A DNA stretch of 64,000 nucleotides from JAGORM01 sp964406795 (GCA_964406795.1 CAYOTA010000005.1:50344-114343); one strand, 5' to 3'. Counted from the stretch's first letter, positions 33,519 to 43,477 are shown. Numbers and translations are program-made. Notes: generated by a model not told the origin, from the letters alone.

Positions 33519-36140
33519 ATGGCAAAACACATAGTCCTGGAAACAGAGCCAGTTTTAAAGCAGATACTTCTTTTAATAGATACAAGTACTGGGAATCATA
33601 ACCACATATTAAATCTATTAATTGACGCTTTTTATAAAGAAATTGACACATATGTACTCTCAAAAAAGGAGGTTTCCCATAATGCGTCAAAAATTTCCCC
33701 GTTAGGAATTCACTTATTAGATAGAATACGAGAAAAAATTTCATATGCTGTGCTATTTTTAGATTCTGAAAAGCAAAAGGCTGAAGTTCTTAATGCTATA
33801 GCAAAACTTGAACCTCATGAGGCAAAGATTTTAATTCTTGTGCCTGCGCGCAACAAGTCTGATTTTTTAGACGTGTATTTAGAGGTAAAGTCAAAAAAGA
33901 ATATATCAATTCTTTTTGTGGGAGATATATTTGGTGTGTTATTCCAGCACACAAAACTTTCAAAACTTATTACCTCAAGTCTTTCTTCCTGTACTATTGA
34001 AGTATTCGGCAATGGTTTGACGCCTATATTTCCCGTCTCAGATGAGGATTTTACAAATAGTATTAAGCATATTCTTCTTGGCATAAAATCCCCTACGCCT
34101 TTTTATAACGCTTATTATAAAGATCCCCAAACAGTTTTGTCCTTTGCCCATCACTTAAAACGGGTTGAGCCAGAACTGTCAATTTCATATGAAGCGCAAG
34201 TAGGTGTCTCATCAGATAGTTTTTCTCAAGAACGAATTATTTATGAGCGAGTTGGTGTTAGGCCTGAATATATAAAGCCGCTTAAGGGATTTGATAAGAG
34301 TGTCGAGAGTATGCCGTATGACGAATTGGCAAAGCCTGTAAAAAAACAAAAAAGGATGAAGCGAATACATAGACAAAAAATTGTTAAAGGAGTACGGCAG
34401 TTTGCGTTTAAAATTATGGTCGCACTCGCACTGTACTCAGTTGTTTCCTTAGGTGTGTTAGTTCTGTCTTTTATCTTTCTAAGACAAGGACTGGAAAATT
34501 TTATGAAGGGAGACGTAAAGCAATCAGTTTCCCGCCTAGAATTAAGCAATTATTTATATACTTTTTCAGCGCCCAGCGTATCAGCGGCACTTTTCATGCC
34601 GGAGTCTCCCCTTACAAGTTCATTAAGGGAGTACGCTCAGGTGTACTCAGATGTGCAAGAAAATTTAGACCCAGCGGTAGGTATCTTAAAAGATATTGAT
34701 GATAATAAGTCACTTTCCGTAAAACAATTAAATATTCTCGAGGATTTAGCCGTTAGTCTTTATTTTCTTGTACAAAAATACAACATTCCGGAATTGAAAA
34801 ACGTATTTAGTTCAAAAGACTTTCAGAATAACGCCGACTTTTTGACACTTTTTCCATTCATAACAGAATTGGGTGGGTTTAATGGTGAGAAGTCATATGT
34901 GTTATTGTTTCAAAACAGCAACGAGCTGCGTCCCACAGGAGGCTTTATTGGCTCTGTTGGGTACATAACACTCACTAAAGGTAAAATTAGGTCGTTAACT
35001 GTGGATGACGTATATGATTTGGACGGCCAGTTGAAAGGTCACGTGGAGCCTCACTATATAATAAGAAGATATTTACAGCCAAGTCTTTATTTACGTGACA
35101 GTAATTTTAATCCCGACTTTGATGTTTCCGCCTCCTCTTCTGCATTTCTCTATAACACAGAGTCCAAAAGGAAAATTGATGGGATTATAGCTGTTGACAC
35201 ATATGTGCTCAAAAAAATGGTAGAAATAGCAGGTCCTATAAAGCTTGATTCAGCTGACAAGGTTTTATCGTCAGAAAATATTGTTGAAATTTTACAAGAT
35301 TCTATTCAGGAAGATTATTTTGAGGGTTCTACAAAAAAGAAGCAATTATTAGGTGAGTTAATTAAGAAATTAACAGTGATATACGAAACGGATACTGGAA
35401 AACAAATTGAGCTTGTGAAGTCACTGCCCTCTCTTATGCGCTCAAAACATTTACTGTTATCATTTCCGTCTAAATCACTTCAAAAAACTCTCATAAATAA
35501 CGGATTATCAGGAAGCCTAAAAGACACAAGATTGAAGTCACACGATATACCTGATTACCTGTCTGTAAATGAGGCAAATATTGGAGTAAACAAGGCAAAT
35601 GCGTATGTTTCACGAAAAGTGTCCTACTCTGCCCGCTTAGAAAATTCCACCCTCTTTTCTGACGCCGCACTGTCACTTGAAAACTCAGGAAAAGAAACAT
35701 ATAAAGCTTATGTTCGCTTTATAATTCCGGAGCAAGCAAATATAACTAGTATTATTGTTAACGACCAACCTCAAACAATTGTGCCCGCCGTAACCAATCC
35801 TATTCAGTTTGAGCGAACCGCATTTAAAGCTCCTACCGGACTGGAAGTTGATTCAGTAATTCAGGATGGACACAAGTTGGTTGGATTCATAGTTGAAGTT
35901 CCATCATTTACCACTTCCAATATACATGTGCTCTATTCAACCGCATATCCCATTAAAGATGCTCGTGTTTCGTACTCGCTGTTATTTATTAAACAGCCGG
36001 GAACTGACAGATATCCGTTTTTAGTTCAGCTGGAGTCAAACGATGAATACAGGGTTCCAAAAGGAAAAAATAATATACTCATGAATAACCTAGTAGATGG
36101 AGACGTTGAGATTATGAGCGAGTTGATTAAAACGCGCTAA
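33519..36140 (+). CDS. DUF4012 membrane protein
   Basis: The 873-residue protein has a soluble N-terminal region of about 280 residues and one membrane segment near residue 315. An outer part contains the DUF4012 signature LLFQNSNELRPTGGFIGSVG and DGIIAVDTYVLKKMVEIAG. DUF4012 proteins are frequent in CPR bacteria and Gram-positives and are thought to act at the envelope; the biochemical role is unknown. A C-terminal beta region (about 760-870) recalls adhesion-like modules. Start choice rests on the promoter six bases upstream. Confidence 0.88.
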   Translation: MAKHIVLETEPVLKQILLLIDTSTGNHNHILNLLIDAFYKEIDTYVLSKKEVSHNASKISPLGIHLLDRIREKISYAVLFLDSEKQKAEVLNAIAKLEPHEAKILILVPARNKSDFLDVYLEVKSKKNISILFVGDIFGVLFQHTKLSKLITSSLSSCTIEVFGNGLTPIFPVSDEDFTNSIKHILLGIKSPTPFYNAYYKDPQTVLSFAHHLKRVEPELSISYEAQVGVSSDSFSQERIIYERVGVRPEYIKPLKGFDKSVESMPYDELAKPVKKQKRMKRIHRQKIVKGVRQFAFKIMVALALYSVVSLGVLVLSFIFLRQGLENFMKGDVKQSVSRLELSNYLYTFSAPSVSAALFMPESPLTSSLREYAQVYSDVQENLDPAVGILKDIDDNKSLSVKQLNILEDLAVSLYFLVQKYNIPELKNVFSSKDFQNNADFLTLFPFITELGGFNGEKSYVLLFQNSNELRPTGGFIGSVGYITLTKGKIRSLTVDDVYDLDGQLKGHVEPHYIIRRYLQPSLYLRDSNFNPDFDVSASSSAFLYNTESKRKIDGIIAVDTYVLKKMVEIAGPIKLDSADKVLSSENIVEILQDSIQEDYFEGSTKKKQLLGELIKKLTVIYETDTGKQIELVKSLPSLMRSKHLLLSFPSKSLQKTLINNGLSGSLKDTRLKSHDIPDYLSVNEANIGVNKANAYVSRKVSYSARLENSTLFSDAALSLENSGKETYKAYVRFIIPEQANITSIIVNDQPQTIVPAVTNPIQFERTAFKAPTGLEVDSVIQDGHKLVGFIVEVPSFTTSNIHVLYSTAYPIKDARVSYSLLFIKQPGTDRYPFLVQLESNDEYRVPKGKNNILMNNLVDGDVEIMSELIKTR

Positions 36141-36629
36141 TTATACTTTAAGAAAATACCCCACAAGAAGACCTATTGCGGTTGCGGTTCCTCCAAGAAT
36201 TAATATTTCGACAACACTTCTTACTGGTGACTCTTTTACAAGCTTTGCTTTGCTTACACCCAGAATTGCAAGCCCAATAAGTGAAAATGCAATGCTTACA
36301 AATGCCGCGTTTGGAAGTGGGAACACAAGAATAGGAATGAGCGGGACAAGTCCACCAAGAAAATATGAAGCATACATAACGAGTGCCCCCACAACAAGAT
36401 TGTCTGTGTATTTTTTTGATTTATTCATTTGTTGGACAGTTTTCTCGCTCATATATTGGCCGGCTGCCATTGAAAGTGCCTCTACCATAATAGTTGCAGC
36501 TCCAGCAAGCAACACAACACCCTTGTCTTGTGTGCCAATAGCAACACCAACAATTACACCCGTTGTTGAGACAAGTGCATCTTGAAACCCAAAAACTGTG
36601 CTTCTCAGATAATTTTCATGAATGTTCAT
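36141..36629 (-). CDS. VIT1/CCC1-family membrane transporter
   Basis: The 162-residue protein has the family opening (RSTVFGFQDALVSTTGVIVG), the second-helix motif EALSMAAGQYMSEK and about five membrane segments. Relatives move Fe2+ or Mn2+ across membranes. It is shorter than plant or yeast forms, in line with bacterial members. TGG-TATTAT sits six bases before the ATG. It converges with the DUF4012 gene at the base after that gene's stop. Confidence 0.88.
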   Translation of the reverse strand: MNIHENYLRSTVFGFQDALVSTTGVIVGVAIGTQDKGVVLLAGAATIMVEALSMAAGQYMSEKTVQQMNKSKKYTDNLVVGALVMYASYFLGGLVPLIPILVFPLPNAAFVSIAFSLIGLAILGVSKAKLVKESPVRSVVEILILGGTATAIGLLVGYFLKV

Positions 36630-36635
36630 GTATAT

Positions 36636-36644
36636 ATAATACCA
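36636..36644 (-). promoter_or_regulatory. Extended -10 promoter six bases before the VIT-like gene
   Basis: TGGTATTAT on the minus strand ends six bases before the ATG at 36629. Confidence 0.55.
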
Positions 36645-36709
36645 TGTTTTGTCAGTGAGTTTGAAATAAATGTGTAAAAAACATATAATTGTAAGAAGTT
36701 GAAACGCTT

Positions 36710-38893
36710 ATGGCTCGCTTTAAAAAAATCATACGACATCTAAATCCTTTAAGACACAAAAGAATCTTGGCTGCGATTATTGTATTGCTTGTAGCAGTAT
36801 TTATTGTATTTGCCTATTTTTTTGTTCTAAAAGATATACCTACAACTGCAACCATTGGACGCAAAAATTTTCCACAGTCAACTAAGATTTACGACAGGAA
36901 CGACAAGCTTCTCTACACCATTTATGGGAACAAAAACCAAAGTTTTGTATCCTTTAAAGAAATACCTCAAAATTTAAAAAATGCGACAATTGCTATAGAG
37001 GATAAAGACTTTTATAAGCATGGGGCAATTGATATTCGCGGTATAGCGCGTGCATTTTTAGCAAATATCACTAGTCAAGAAATTCAACAAGGAGGAAGTA
37101 CCATAACCCAACAGTTGGTAAAAAATTCATTGTTAACTTTTGAGCAAACTATTCAGCGAAAAGTAAAAGAAATTATTTTGGCGTTTATTGTAGAATCTAC
37201 TCATTCAAAAGATCAAATACTTGAGTTGTATCTTAATCAAGTGTCGTATGGTGGGACAGCTTATGGGGTTGAGGCAGCGTCAGAAGTATATTTTGATAAA
37301 CCCGCAAGCAAGTTAAATTTAGCTGAGTCGGCCTACCTTGCAGCACTTCCTGAAGCTCCTTCCCTCTATTCTCCTTTTGGATCACGCCCAGAGGCTGGGA
37401 AAAGAAGACAAGAAGAGGTTTTGTCCCGAATGCAAGAGCAAGGCTACATAACCAGCGAGCAGGAAGAAAAGGCAAAAAAGGAAAAACTTGTTTTTTCACA
37501 AATTAGAGATAAAATTTTTGCGCCGCACTTTGTGTTTTACGTCAAGGATTTGCTGGTTCAAAAGTACGGACTTGAGCGGGTTGAAGAAGGAGGGTTAAGC
37601 GTAACCACTACGCTTGATTTAGATTTGCAAGATGCAGCACAGGCAAGTTTGTCGGCAAACATAGAGAACTCTGCCCAATATGGGATTTCAAATGGAGCAG
37701 CACTTGTAACTCAACCTGCGTCAGGAGAAATCCTGGCCATGATTGGAAGTAAAGACTATTTTGACTTAGACAATGACGGAAATGTAAATGTAACACTGGC
37801 ATCCAGACAGCCCGGATCGTCCATTAAGCCAATTAATTATGCAACTGGACTGGCCAAAGGCTACACGGCTGCTACACCATTTGTTGACGAGCGAACGTGT
37901 TTTGATAATATAAGCCAACCTGATTACTGTCCATCAAACTATGATGGAAAGTTCCATGGTGTCCAGCAGATGAGACCCTCACTTGCAAACTCATTTAATA
38001 TTCCAGCAGTTAAAATGCTTAAGTTAAATGGATTGGATGCTATGATTGCAACAGCGTCAGCCATGGGTATTACCACGTTTACAGAACCTGACAGATATGG
38101 GCTCTCATTAACGCTAGGTGGTGGAGAAGTAACTATGTTAAATATGGCAGAAGCCTTTGGCGTATTTGCTAATGGAGGATATAAAGTACCAATGCATGCG
38201 ATTTTGAAAGTGACTGACTCAAAAGGAAAAGTGATCGAACAATACAAACCTCCTGAAAATCCTATTTTTGGGCAAAAAGTTATGGATCCTGGAATTGCTT
38301 TTATTATATCTAATATTCTTCAGGATAACGGTGCAAGATCTTATGCCTTCGGAAGCAACTCAGTACTGCGTATTGGAAACTATCCTGTTTCTGTTAAAAC
38401 AGGTACTACAAACGACTACAGAGATAACTGGACGGTAGGATACACACCCTCATATGTTGCAATAGTTTGGGTAGGTAACAATGACAATACACCCATGTCA
38501 GGAATTGTATCAGGAGTTACTGGTGCTGCTCCCATCTGGAATGATATTATGACTCCTCTAGTGGAAAGAGAACCTCCCGAGCCACTTAAGCAGCCGAGCA
38601 ATGTAGTAGGATTAACTGTATGTGCGGATTCAGGGTTACTCCCACCTCCAGATGGCACTCCAGGAAGGTGCCCAACAAAATATGAATATTTCATAACAGG
38701 CACACAGCCAAGACAAGTTGACCCGGGGATGACAAAAGTATTTGTTGATAAAGATACACAGCGGCTACCCGCAAAAGGCAAGACAGATAACTTAGAAGAA
38801 AAAGAACATAGAATAGTAACTGATCCTACAGGGGATAGATATTGTGTAACCTGTCCTCAGCCAGAAGCTCCAACCCCAACTCCAGCTCCTTAG
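36710..38893 (+). CDS. Class A penicillin-binding protein
   Basis: The 727-residue protein has one membrane segment (about 20-43), a GT51 transglycosylase domain (AIEDKDFYKHGAIDIRGIAR and GGSTITQQLVK) and a transpeptidase domain. The active site is SRQPGSSIKP with SxxK Ser, and KTGTTNDYRDNW is the KTG box. It polymerises and crosslinks peptidoglycan outside the membrane. A Pro/Thr-rich tail closes the protein. A second class A PBP is at 46228-48687. Confidence 0.95.
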   Translation: MARFKKIIRHLNPLRHKRILAAIIVLLVAVFIVFAYFFVLKDIPTTATIGRKNFPQSTKIYDRNDKLLYTIYGNKNQSFVSFKEIPQNLKNATIAIEDKDFYKHGAIDIRGIARAFLANITSQEIQQGGSTITQQLVKNSLLTFEQTIQRKVKEIILAFIVESTHSKDQILELYLNQVSYGGTAYGVEAASEVYFDKPASKLNLAESAYLAALPEAPSLYSPFGSRPEAGKRRQEEVLSRMQEQGYITSEQEEKAKKEKLVFSQIRDKIFAPHFVFYVKDLLVQKYGLERVEEGGLSVTTTLDLDLQDAAQASLSANIENSAQYGISNGAALVTQPASGEILAMIGSKDYFDLDNDGNVNVTLASRQPGSSIKPINYATGLAKGYTAATPFVDERTCFDNISQPDYCPSNYDGKFHGVQQMRPSLANSFNIPAVKMLKLNGLDAMIATASAMGITTFTEPDRYGLSLTLGGGEVTMLNMAEAFGVFANGGYKVPMHAILKVTDSKGKVIEQYKPPENPIFGQKVMDPGIAFIISNILQDNGARSYAFGSNSVLRIGNYPVSVKTGTTNDYRDNWTVGYTPSYVAIVWVGNNDNTPMSGIVSGVTGAAPIWNDIMTPLVEREPPEPLKQPSNVVGLTVCADSGLLPPPDGTPGRCPTKYEYFITGTQPRQVDPGMTKVFVDKDTQRLPAKGKTDNLEEKEHRIVTDPTGDRYCVTCPQPEAPTPTPAP

Positions 38894-38915
38894 TATTTGT
38901 TGTATAATGTGCCTC

Positions 38916-39170
38916 ATGACACAGGAAAGAGAATCTCATCAACCAGATAGACGACTCGAAGGAAAAGAGTTATTAGGCGTAACAAAAAGTGCATATCGAA
39001 AAGCTACTGTGGTTTATATGCGAGAGGGTCCAAATACGTTTCCATTTGGAGAATACTTATATGTGGATGAAGGATTCGCAACTTTTAGACAAGTATTTCT
39101 TGATGGCGATCTTGTATTAAAGGGAATTGTCTGTCCGTTAGATGAGAACCCAATAATTGGTATCCAGTAA
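38916..39170 (+). CDS. Small protein of unknown function
   Basis: The 84-residue product has no membrane segment or known domain. TATAAT (38903-38908) ends seven bases before the ATG at 38916 and overlaps the earlier in-frame ATG at 38907. I therefore take the second ATG. It follows the PBP gene and may be independent. Confidence 0.5.
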   Translation: MTQERESHQPDRRLEGKELLGVTKSAYRKATVVYMREGPNTFPFGEYLYVDEGFATFRQVFLDGDLVLKGIVCPLDENPIIGIQ

Positions 39171-39225
39171 GAAGATGGGAAAATCTTGGGAAATTCTACC
39201 GAGGTTGCATCCTTAGTAAATTCTT

Positions 39226-40524
39226 CTATTGAATATTTCGGTTCCAGGAAAGGCCGAGTAGAATAGCAGCTAGCAGTTGTCCTTGCTGAATTGTTACAAG
39301 ATAATGATCAAACATTCCTACCACAACTGATGTTATAAGAATTATAAAGAGAGTCGTATGTATTGACCGTACATCTGTTTCACGAATCTTTCTCCACAGC
39401 GTTGCTAGTGTCAGTCCCAAAAAATATACGAATAGAATTGTACAAATTATTCCCGATTCTGCAAGCAAAAGTAGAAAAATATTATGAATGGGCTGCAAAT
39501 ACACGCTCGTAAAGCTTGTCTGCATTGCTCCTTCATAGTAAAAGAAGTTTAATAAGCCCAAACCTAATGGATAGCTTGCTAGTGCTGACAGCGCTATGTA
39601 AGTAAGCTCAAGACGTGATGATAAATCGCTTACAATAGTTGAAAAATTTAAGAAACGTAGGTTAAACACAAGCGTGTAAAACGAAAATACTATAAAGATA
39701 AGACTTATTAAAAGAGTAGATAATCGTATGCTCTTTTTTTTGTAATACGAAAAGAACGTTATAAAAAAGAGAACGTTCACCAAAATAATAATGCGCGAAA
39801 ACGTTAAAAATAATCCAACTTGTATTATAAGGAGTAGGAGAGCTAGAAGTATTCGTTTTTGTTTGTGGCGTATTTGAAGAATTACGTATGACAGAAACAC
39901 AGAGCTGATGAATAAAAAGTAGGCAAGAACATTTGGGTGTGGAAAAGTGCCGTATGGTCTTACAAGTAGTCCAGTTGACGAATCCATAACTGCTATGGTA
40001 AGACTTGACGCTGTGTAATATCTTTCGCCAAAAAAGTAGAAGATACCGTTAAGTGACCCTTGGTTTATAAACTGTGCAATTGATAGTAAGGATTCTCCTA
40101 GTGCGGAGATTATAAGAATGGTAATAACTATCGGCATGTCTGACTTTCTAATCTGTGTAGAAGCATATAGTCCTAAGAATATGAGGGATAAAACTTTAAA
40201 GAAACCAAAGTAGAGTGCGGGTATAGAATATGCGTACATAAGAGGAACTAGCAGAAGTGTCAAAAATATAAGTACCTTAGTGTCTTTTATAAACGCATAA
40301 ACTTGCTTATTATGCAAAACATCTTTATAGGAAAGCGCCGCGAGTACAAAAAGCAGTAGCGTGCTTATGTATAATGCTGGAGAAAGATAGTCTACTCGGA
40401 TTCCAAATACGTATGAAAATGGCGGCCAGAAGTGCGGTCCAAATTGCTGGGGTAAAAAGAGAAGTAACAGGAAAAAGTAAAATTTGTGGGACAGAAATAG
40501 TTTTGCGGAAAGTAAATCCTTCAA
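39226..40524 (-). CDS. O-antigen ligase/Wzy-like membrane protein
   Basis: The 432-residue protein has about eleven hydrophobic segments. It carries the family signatures RPYGTFPHPNVLAYFL and, in the large loop, PIHNIFLLLLAESGI with the typical His. Wzy_C-type proteins join or polymerise lipid-linked glycans at the outer face of the membrane. Whether this one is a ligase or a polymerase cannot be told. It ends a leftward run after jag. Confidence 0.85.
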   Translation of the reverse strand: MKDLLSAKLFLSHKFYFFLLLLFLPQQFGPHFWPPFSYVFGIRVDYLSPALYISTLLLFVLAALSYKDVLHNKQVYAFIKDTKVLIFLTLLLVPLMYAYSIPALYFGFFKVLSLIFLGLYASTQIRKSDMPIVITILIISALGESLLSIAQFINQGSLNGIFYFFGERYYTASSLTIAVMDSSTGLLVRPYGTFPHPNVLAYFLFISSVFLSYVILQIRHKQKRILLALLLLIIQVGLFLTFSRIIILVNVLFFITFFSYYKKKSIRLSTLLISLIFIVFSFYTLVFNLRFLNFSTIVSDLSSRLELTYIALSALASYPLGLGLLNFFYYEGAMQTSFTSVYLQPIHNIFLLLLAESGIICTILFVYFLGLTLATLWRKIRETDVRSIHTTLFIILITSVVVGMFDHYLVTIQQGQLLAAILLGLSWNRNIQ

Positions 40525-40530
40525 TTATGT

Positions 40531-40986
40531 CTATTGTGAAGCTTCAGTTTTTTTCTTAATAACAAGAACTCGGTCACGATCTTCACCTTCTGATTCAGTC
40601 ATAACGTCTGTACTTTCAGACAATACCATATGAATGTGGCGTCTTTCCCAAGGCTTTAATCCACGTACAGTTTTTTCAACTCCTGTTTCAATTACTTCAT
40701 CCTTAAGTCTTGTGGCTAAATCAGCCAAATAAGCTTCGCGCTCTTCTCTGTATCCGCCAATTTCAACAAGGATTCTTTTAGGAGTTTCTAATTCCTTAAC
40801 ACATAAAATGTAGATGATATACTCCAGTGAGGTAAGTGTGTTTCCATGTTTTCCAATAAGAAGCGCATTGTCATCTTTTGCGTCAATTGCGATTGTAAAC
40901 GCTTCCTCAGATTCGGCAACCGTAATCTCGGCGTCAATTTCTAAAAGCTTAAATAATTCTTTAACTTTATTTTCTATTCTTTCCAT
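40531..40986 (-). CDS. jag: Jag/KhpB RNA-binding protein
   Basis: The 151-residue protein has a KH domain (NALLIGKHGNTLTSLEYIIY) and a C-terminal R3H domain (LKPWERRHIHMVL). The N-terminal Jag domain is short or missing. KhpB proteins bind RNA and influence division and envelope synthesis. The gene follows yidC by one base in the classical rpmH-rnpA-yidC-jag order. Confidence 0.93.
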   Translation of the reverse strand: MERIENKVKELFKLLEIDAEITVAESEEAFTIAIDAKDDNALLIGKHGNTLTSLEYIIYILCVKELETPKRILVEIGGYREEREAYLADLATRLKDEVIETGVEKTVRGLKPWERRHIHMVLSESTDVMTESEGEDRDRVLVIKKKTEASQ

Positions 40987-40987
40987 A

Positions 40988-41815
40988 TTAGTCTTTCTTA
41001 AGTCCTACTTTTTTAAACCAAGGTCCTGCAGCTCCGGGTCCAACTAGAACGTATTGTTGGATTATACCAAAAAGAGTGAAAGTATTCCAGTATAGCGCCA
41101 TGCCTATTGGAAGCGTGAAAGAAAAGAACCCAATCATGAGTGGGAATATATAAAGTGATTGGGTTTGGAATGCTGTTGCAAAGTCTGCCTCTTTTTTTGG
41201 AGCCTTCTTGTCTTCAGCTGTTTTGAGAGGCGCCATCATTTTTGAAAGTACAAATTGCGTTGCAGCGGTTATAAGAGGTACAAGCAAAATGAGTGGTGCG
41301 TAACTTAGCATGGTTTGCGGAGACAACGCTATATTAAGTCCGAAAAATGAGGTATCTAGACCTTCAGTTGTTGTTAGGCGAAGCCAAGGGAAATAGAGCG
41401 CTTTGTTGATTGCTGCAACTGTTTGAGCAGTAGATGCTGATGCAAAGTAAAGTAGGGTTGAGTATAAAGATCCAAATACAACTAACTGAACCACGGCAGG
41501 AAGGCATCCAGCTGCTGGATTAACACCGTGATCCTTGTAAAGCTTCATTATCTCTTCTTGTTGCTTTTTTTTGTCATTTTTGTGCTTTTCTTTGAGCTTT
41601 GCCATATGAGGGGTTAACTTCTGCATGTTGTGCATCTGGTGGGTTTGGGCAGCTAGTATTGGCCACATAATTCCTCTGATTGCGGTTGTTAAAAGAACAA
41701 TAGAGAAGCCTAATGGGAATGGAATCTGTAAATAAACAAGGGCTTGGTAGATTGCTACTAGTACGTTTGTGAAAGGGTTAATAAAAAGAACTATAAATAT
41801 TTGGCCGATGTCCAT
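40988..41815 (-). CDS. yidC: Membrane protein insertase YidC
   Basis: The 275-residue protein corresponds to the short Gram-positive type: five membrane segments, the first after a few residues. The cytoplasmic loop has PHMAKLKEKHKNDKKKQQEE, and the hydrophilic-groove Arg is in AIRGIMWP. It lacks the large periplasmic domain of proteobacterial YidC. It inserts membrane proteins alone or with Sec. The start overlaps the rnpA stop. Confidence 0.95.
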   Translation of the reverse strand: MDIGQIFIVLFINPFTNVLVAIYQALVYLQIPFPLGFSIVLLTTAIRGIMWPILAAQTHQMHNMQKLTPHMAKLKEKHKNDKKKQQEEIMKLYKDHGVNPAAGCLPAVVQLVVFGSLYSTLLYFASASTAQTVAAINKALYFPWLRLTTTEGLDTSFFGLNIALSPQTMLSYAPLILLVPLITAATQFVLSKMMAPLKTAEDKKAPKKEADFATAFQTQSLYIFPLMIGFFSFTLPIGMALYWNTFTLFGIIQQYVLVGPGAAGPWFKKVGLKKD

Positions 41816-42129
41816 TATGAATTGATTCTGTCAAGAATTGAGTCTAACTCATTTATTATACCTGATTTTTGATAGTCAGTATAGGGGCGTCTTAAAAAGA
41901 AGACGCAGGTGGCTGTATTTTGTCTTTTTGAAAGTACCTCTTTTAAGCACAATAGAGTTAAGCGTTTTACTGTGTTTCTTTGTGTAGCTTTTTTGGACAC
42001 TGATTTTGACACGACCACTCCGTATGTAGGAGAATCTGCTAATTCATAACGTACGAAAAACAATGGAGTTGAGAATTTGAGTTTTGGTGCACCTTTTCTA
42101 AAAGAAAAGCGCTGGGCTTTTTTAAACAT
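41815..42129 (-). CDS. rnpA: Ribonuclease P protein component
   Basis: The 104-residue protein has the RnpA motif VVVSKSVSKKATQRNTVKRL, where the RNR-type box contacts the RNA subunit, and a basic N-terminus. It matures tRNA 5' ends with the RNase P RNA, which is not in this window. It is located between rpmH and yidC. Confidence 0.93.
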   Translation of the reverse strand: MFKKAQRFSFRKGAPKLKFSTPLFFVRYELADSPTYGVVVSKSVSKKATQRNTVKRLTLLCLKEVLSKRQNTATCVFFLRRPYTDYQKSGIINELDSILDRINS

Positions 42130-42134
42130 GAGGC

Positions 42135-42278
42135 TTACAAAGAGATTGTTAATTTTTTGCGACCCTTAAGCATTCTTCTCTTCAAAAGTTTGCGGCCATT
42201 GTGAGTTGCATTTCTGGACATCCAGCCATGTTTTTTAATGCCTTTCACTTTTTTATGCTTCATTTTTTTCTCAGTCAT
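42135..42278 (-). CDS. rpmH: Ribosomal protein L34
   Basis: A 47-codon frame encodes a basic peptide with KHGWMSRNATHNGRKLLKRR and then RMLKGRKKL, the diagnostic L34 core (usually GFLxRMxTxxGRxVLxxRRxKGRxxL). The N-terminus is 13 residues of Lys-rich sequence, longer than in many relatives. It ends five bases before rnpA, as expected for this operon. Confidence 0.93.
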   Translation of the reverse strand: MTEKKMKHKKVKGIKKHGWMSRNATHNGRKLLKRRMLKGRKKLTISL

Positions 42279-42369
42279 ATGTGTATTGTACTAAATTTAG
42301 CACGCATAAACAATATCCTTGAAAAATTTTCCCCTTTTCATGGTTTTACTTTTCTGATAACCTGTATAT

Positions 42370-43446
42370 ATGGTAAAAGTAGCAATAAACGGATACGGTA
42401 GAATCGGGAGAGTTGCGCACAGAATTATTATTGAGAAATACGCAGATCAAATAGAGGTTGTTGCGATAAATGCTGGACATTCCACAGACATGACGGGATG
42501 GATGTACTTGCTTCAATATGACACCACATATGGACCACTCAAAGGACACGCTCTTTTTGTCCAAAACCCCTCCGAGGTAACCGTCAAAACTACACTTGAA
42601 ACCATTGGAGCCTTAGTAATAGACGACAAAGTTGTTCCATTTTATTCTGAGAAAGACCCCACAAAGTTACCTTGGAAAGAGTTAGATGTAGATGTGGTAA
42701 TTGAGTGTACTGGTGCATTTACCACCCCTGAAAAAATTAAGCCCCATTTGGATAGCGGAGCAAAGTCAATCGTGCTTTCAGCACCTTTTAAAGATGAAGC
42801 AGCAGGATCCACGTATGTGCTAGGAGTAAATCTGGAAAGTGCAGACACATCAAAACTTGAAAATGTCATAAGTAATGCATCATGTACCACAAATTGTATT
42901 GCGCCTGTAGCGGCCATTATAGAAGGAGCATTTGGAATTGAAAAAGCTATGATGACAACCATTCACAGCTATACATCTGACCAGCGGATTCAGGACGGCG
43001 GACACAAGGATTATAGACGTGCACGGGCTGCAGCCCAAAATATAATTCCTACCAGCACAGGGGCGGCCATTGCGGCAGCGAAAACCATTCCTGCACTTGA
43101 AGGAATATTTAATGGAATTGCAATTCGCGTTCCAACCGTAACAGGTTCACTCTCAGATTTTACGTTTTTACTCAAGAAAGACACAACCGTAGAAGAAGTT
43201 AATACTGTTTTAAAACAAGCAGCAGATTCTGCACGGTTTAAAGGAATAGTGAGGACAACCACTGACCCAATTGTTTCATCTGATGTAATTGGTGACACTC
43301 ATTCATCTATCGTTGATCTTACGCTTACCCAGGTTGTAGCCGGCAATATGGTTAAAATAGTTGCTTGGTATGATAATGAGTTCGGATATGCAAATAGACT
43401 TGTTGAAGAAACAATTCTAGTAGGTACAAAGTACGCAGCTGTCTAA
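42370..43446 (+). CDS. gap: Glyceraldehyde-3-phosphate dehydrogenase
   Basis: The 358-residue protein has the Rossmann motif INGYGRIGR and the active site SNASCTTNC with Cys172. The C-terminal WYDNEFGYANR is also present. The cofactor-loop Asp that selects NAD (INDxxD in classical enzymes) is replaced: it reads AINAGHST, as in NADP-preferring GapB types. It interconverts GAP and 1,3-bisphosphoglycerate. It is about 20 residues longer than usual. Confidence 0.95.
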   Translation: MVKVAINGYGRIGRVAHRIIIEKYADQIEVVAINAGHSTDMTGWMYLLQYDTTYGPLKGHALFVQNPSEVTVKTTLETIGALVIDDKVVPFYSEKDPTKLPWKELDVDVVIECTGAFTTPEKIKPHLDSGAKSIVLSAPFKDEAAGSTYVLGVNLESADTSKLENVISNASCTTNCIAPVAAIIEGAFGIEKAMMTTIHSYTSDQRIQDGGHKDYRRARAAAQNIIPTSTGAAIAAAKTIPALEGIFNGIAIRVPTVTGSLSDFTFLLKKDTTVEEVNTVLKQAADSARFKGIVRTTTDPIVSSDVIGDTHSSIVDLTLTQVVAGNMVKIVAWYDNEFGYANRLVEETILVGTKYAAV

Positions 43447-43449
43447 AAT

Positions 43450-43477
43450 TTGCATTCAAGTTTAAATTTCGTATAAT
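43450..43477 (+). promoter_or_regulatory. Promoter of the cytidylate-kinase-like gene, leaderless
   Basis: TTGCAT and TATAAT are 16 bases apart, and the -10 box ends seven bases before the ATG at 43485. Confidence 0.6.
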
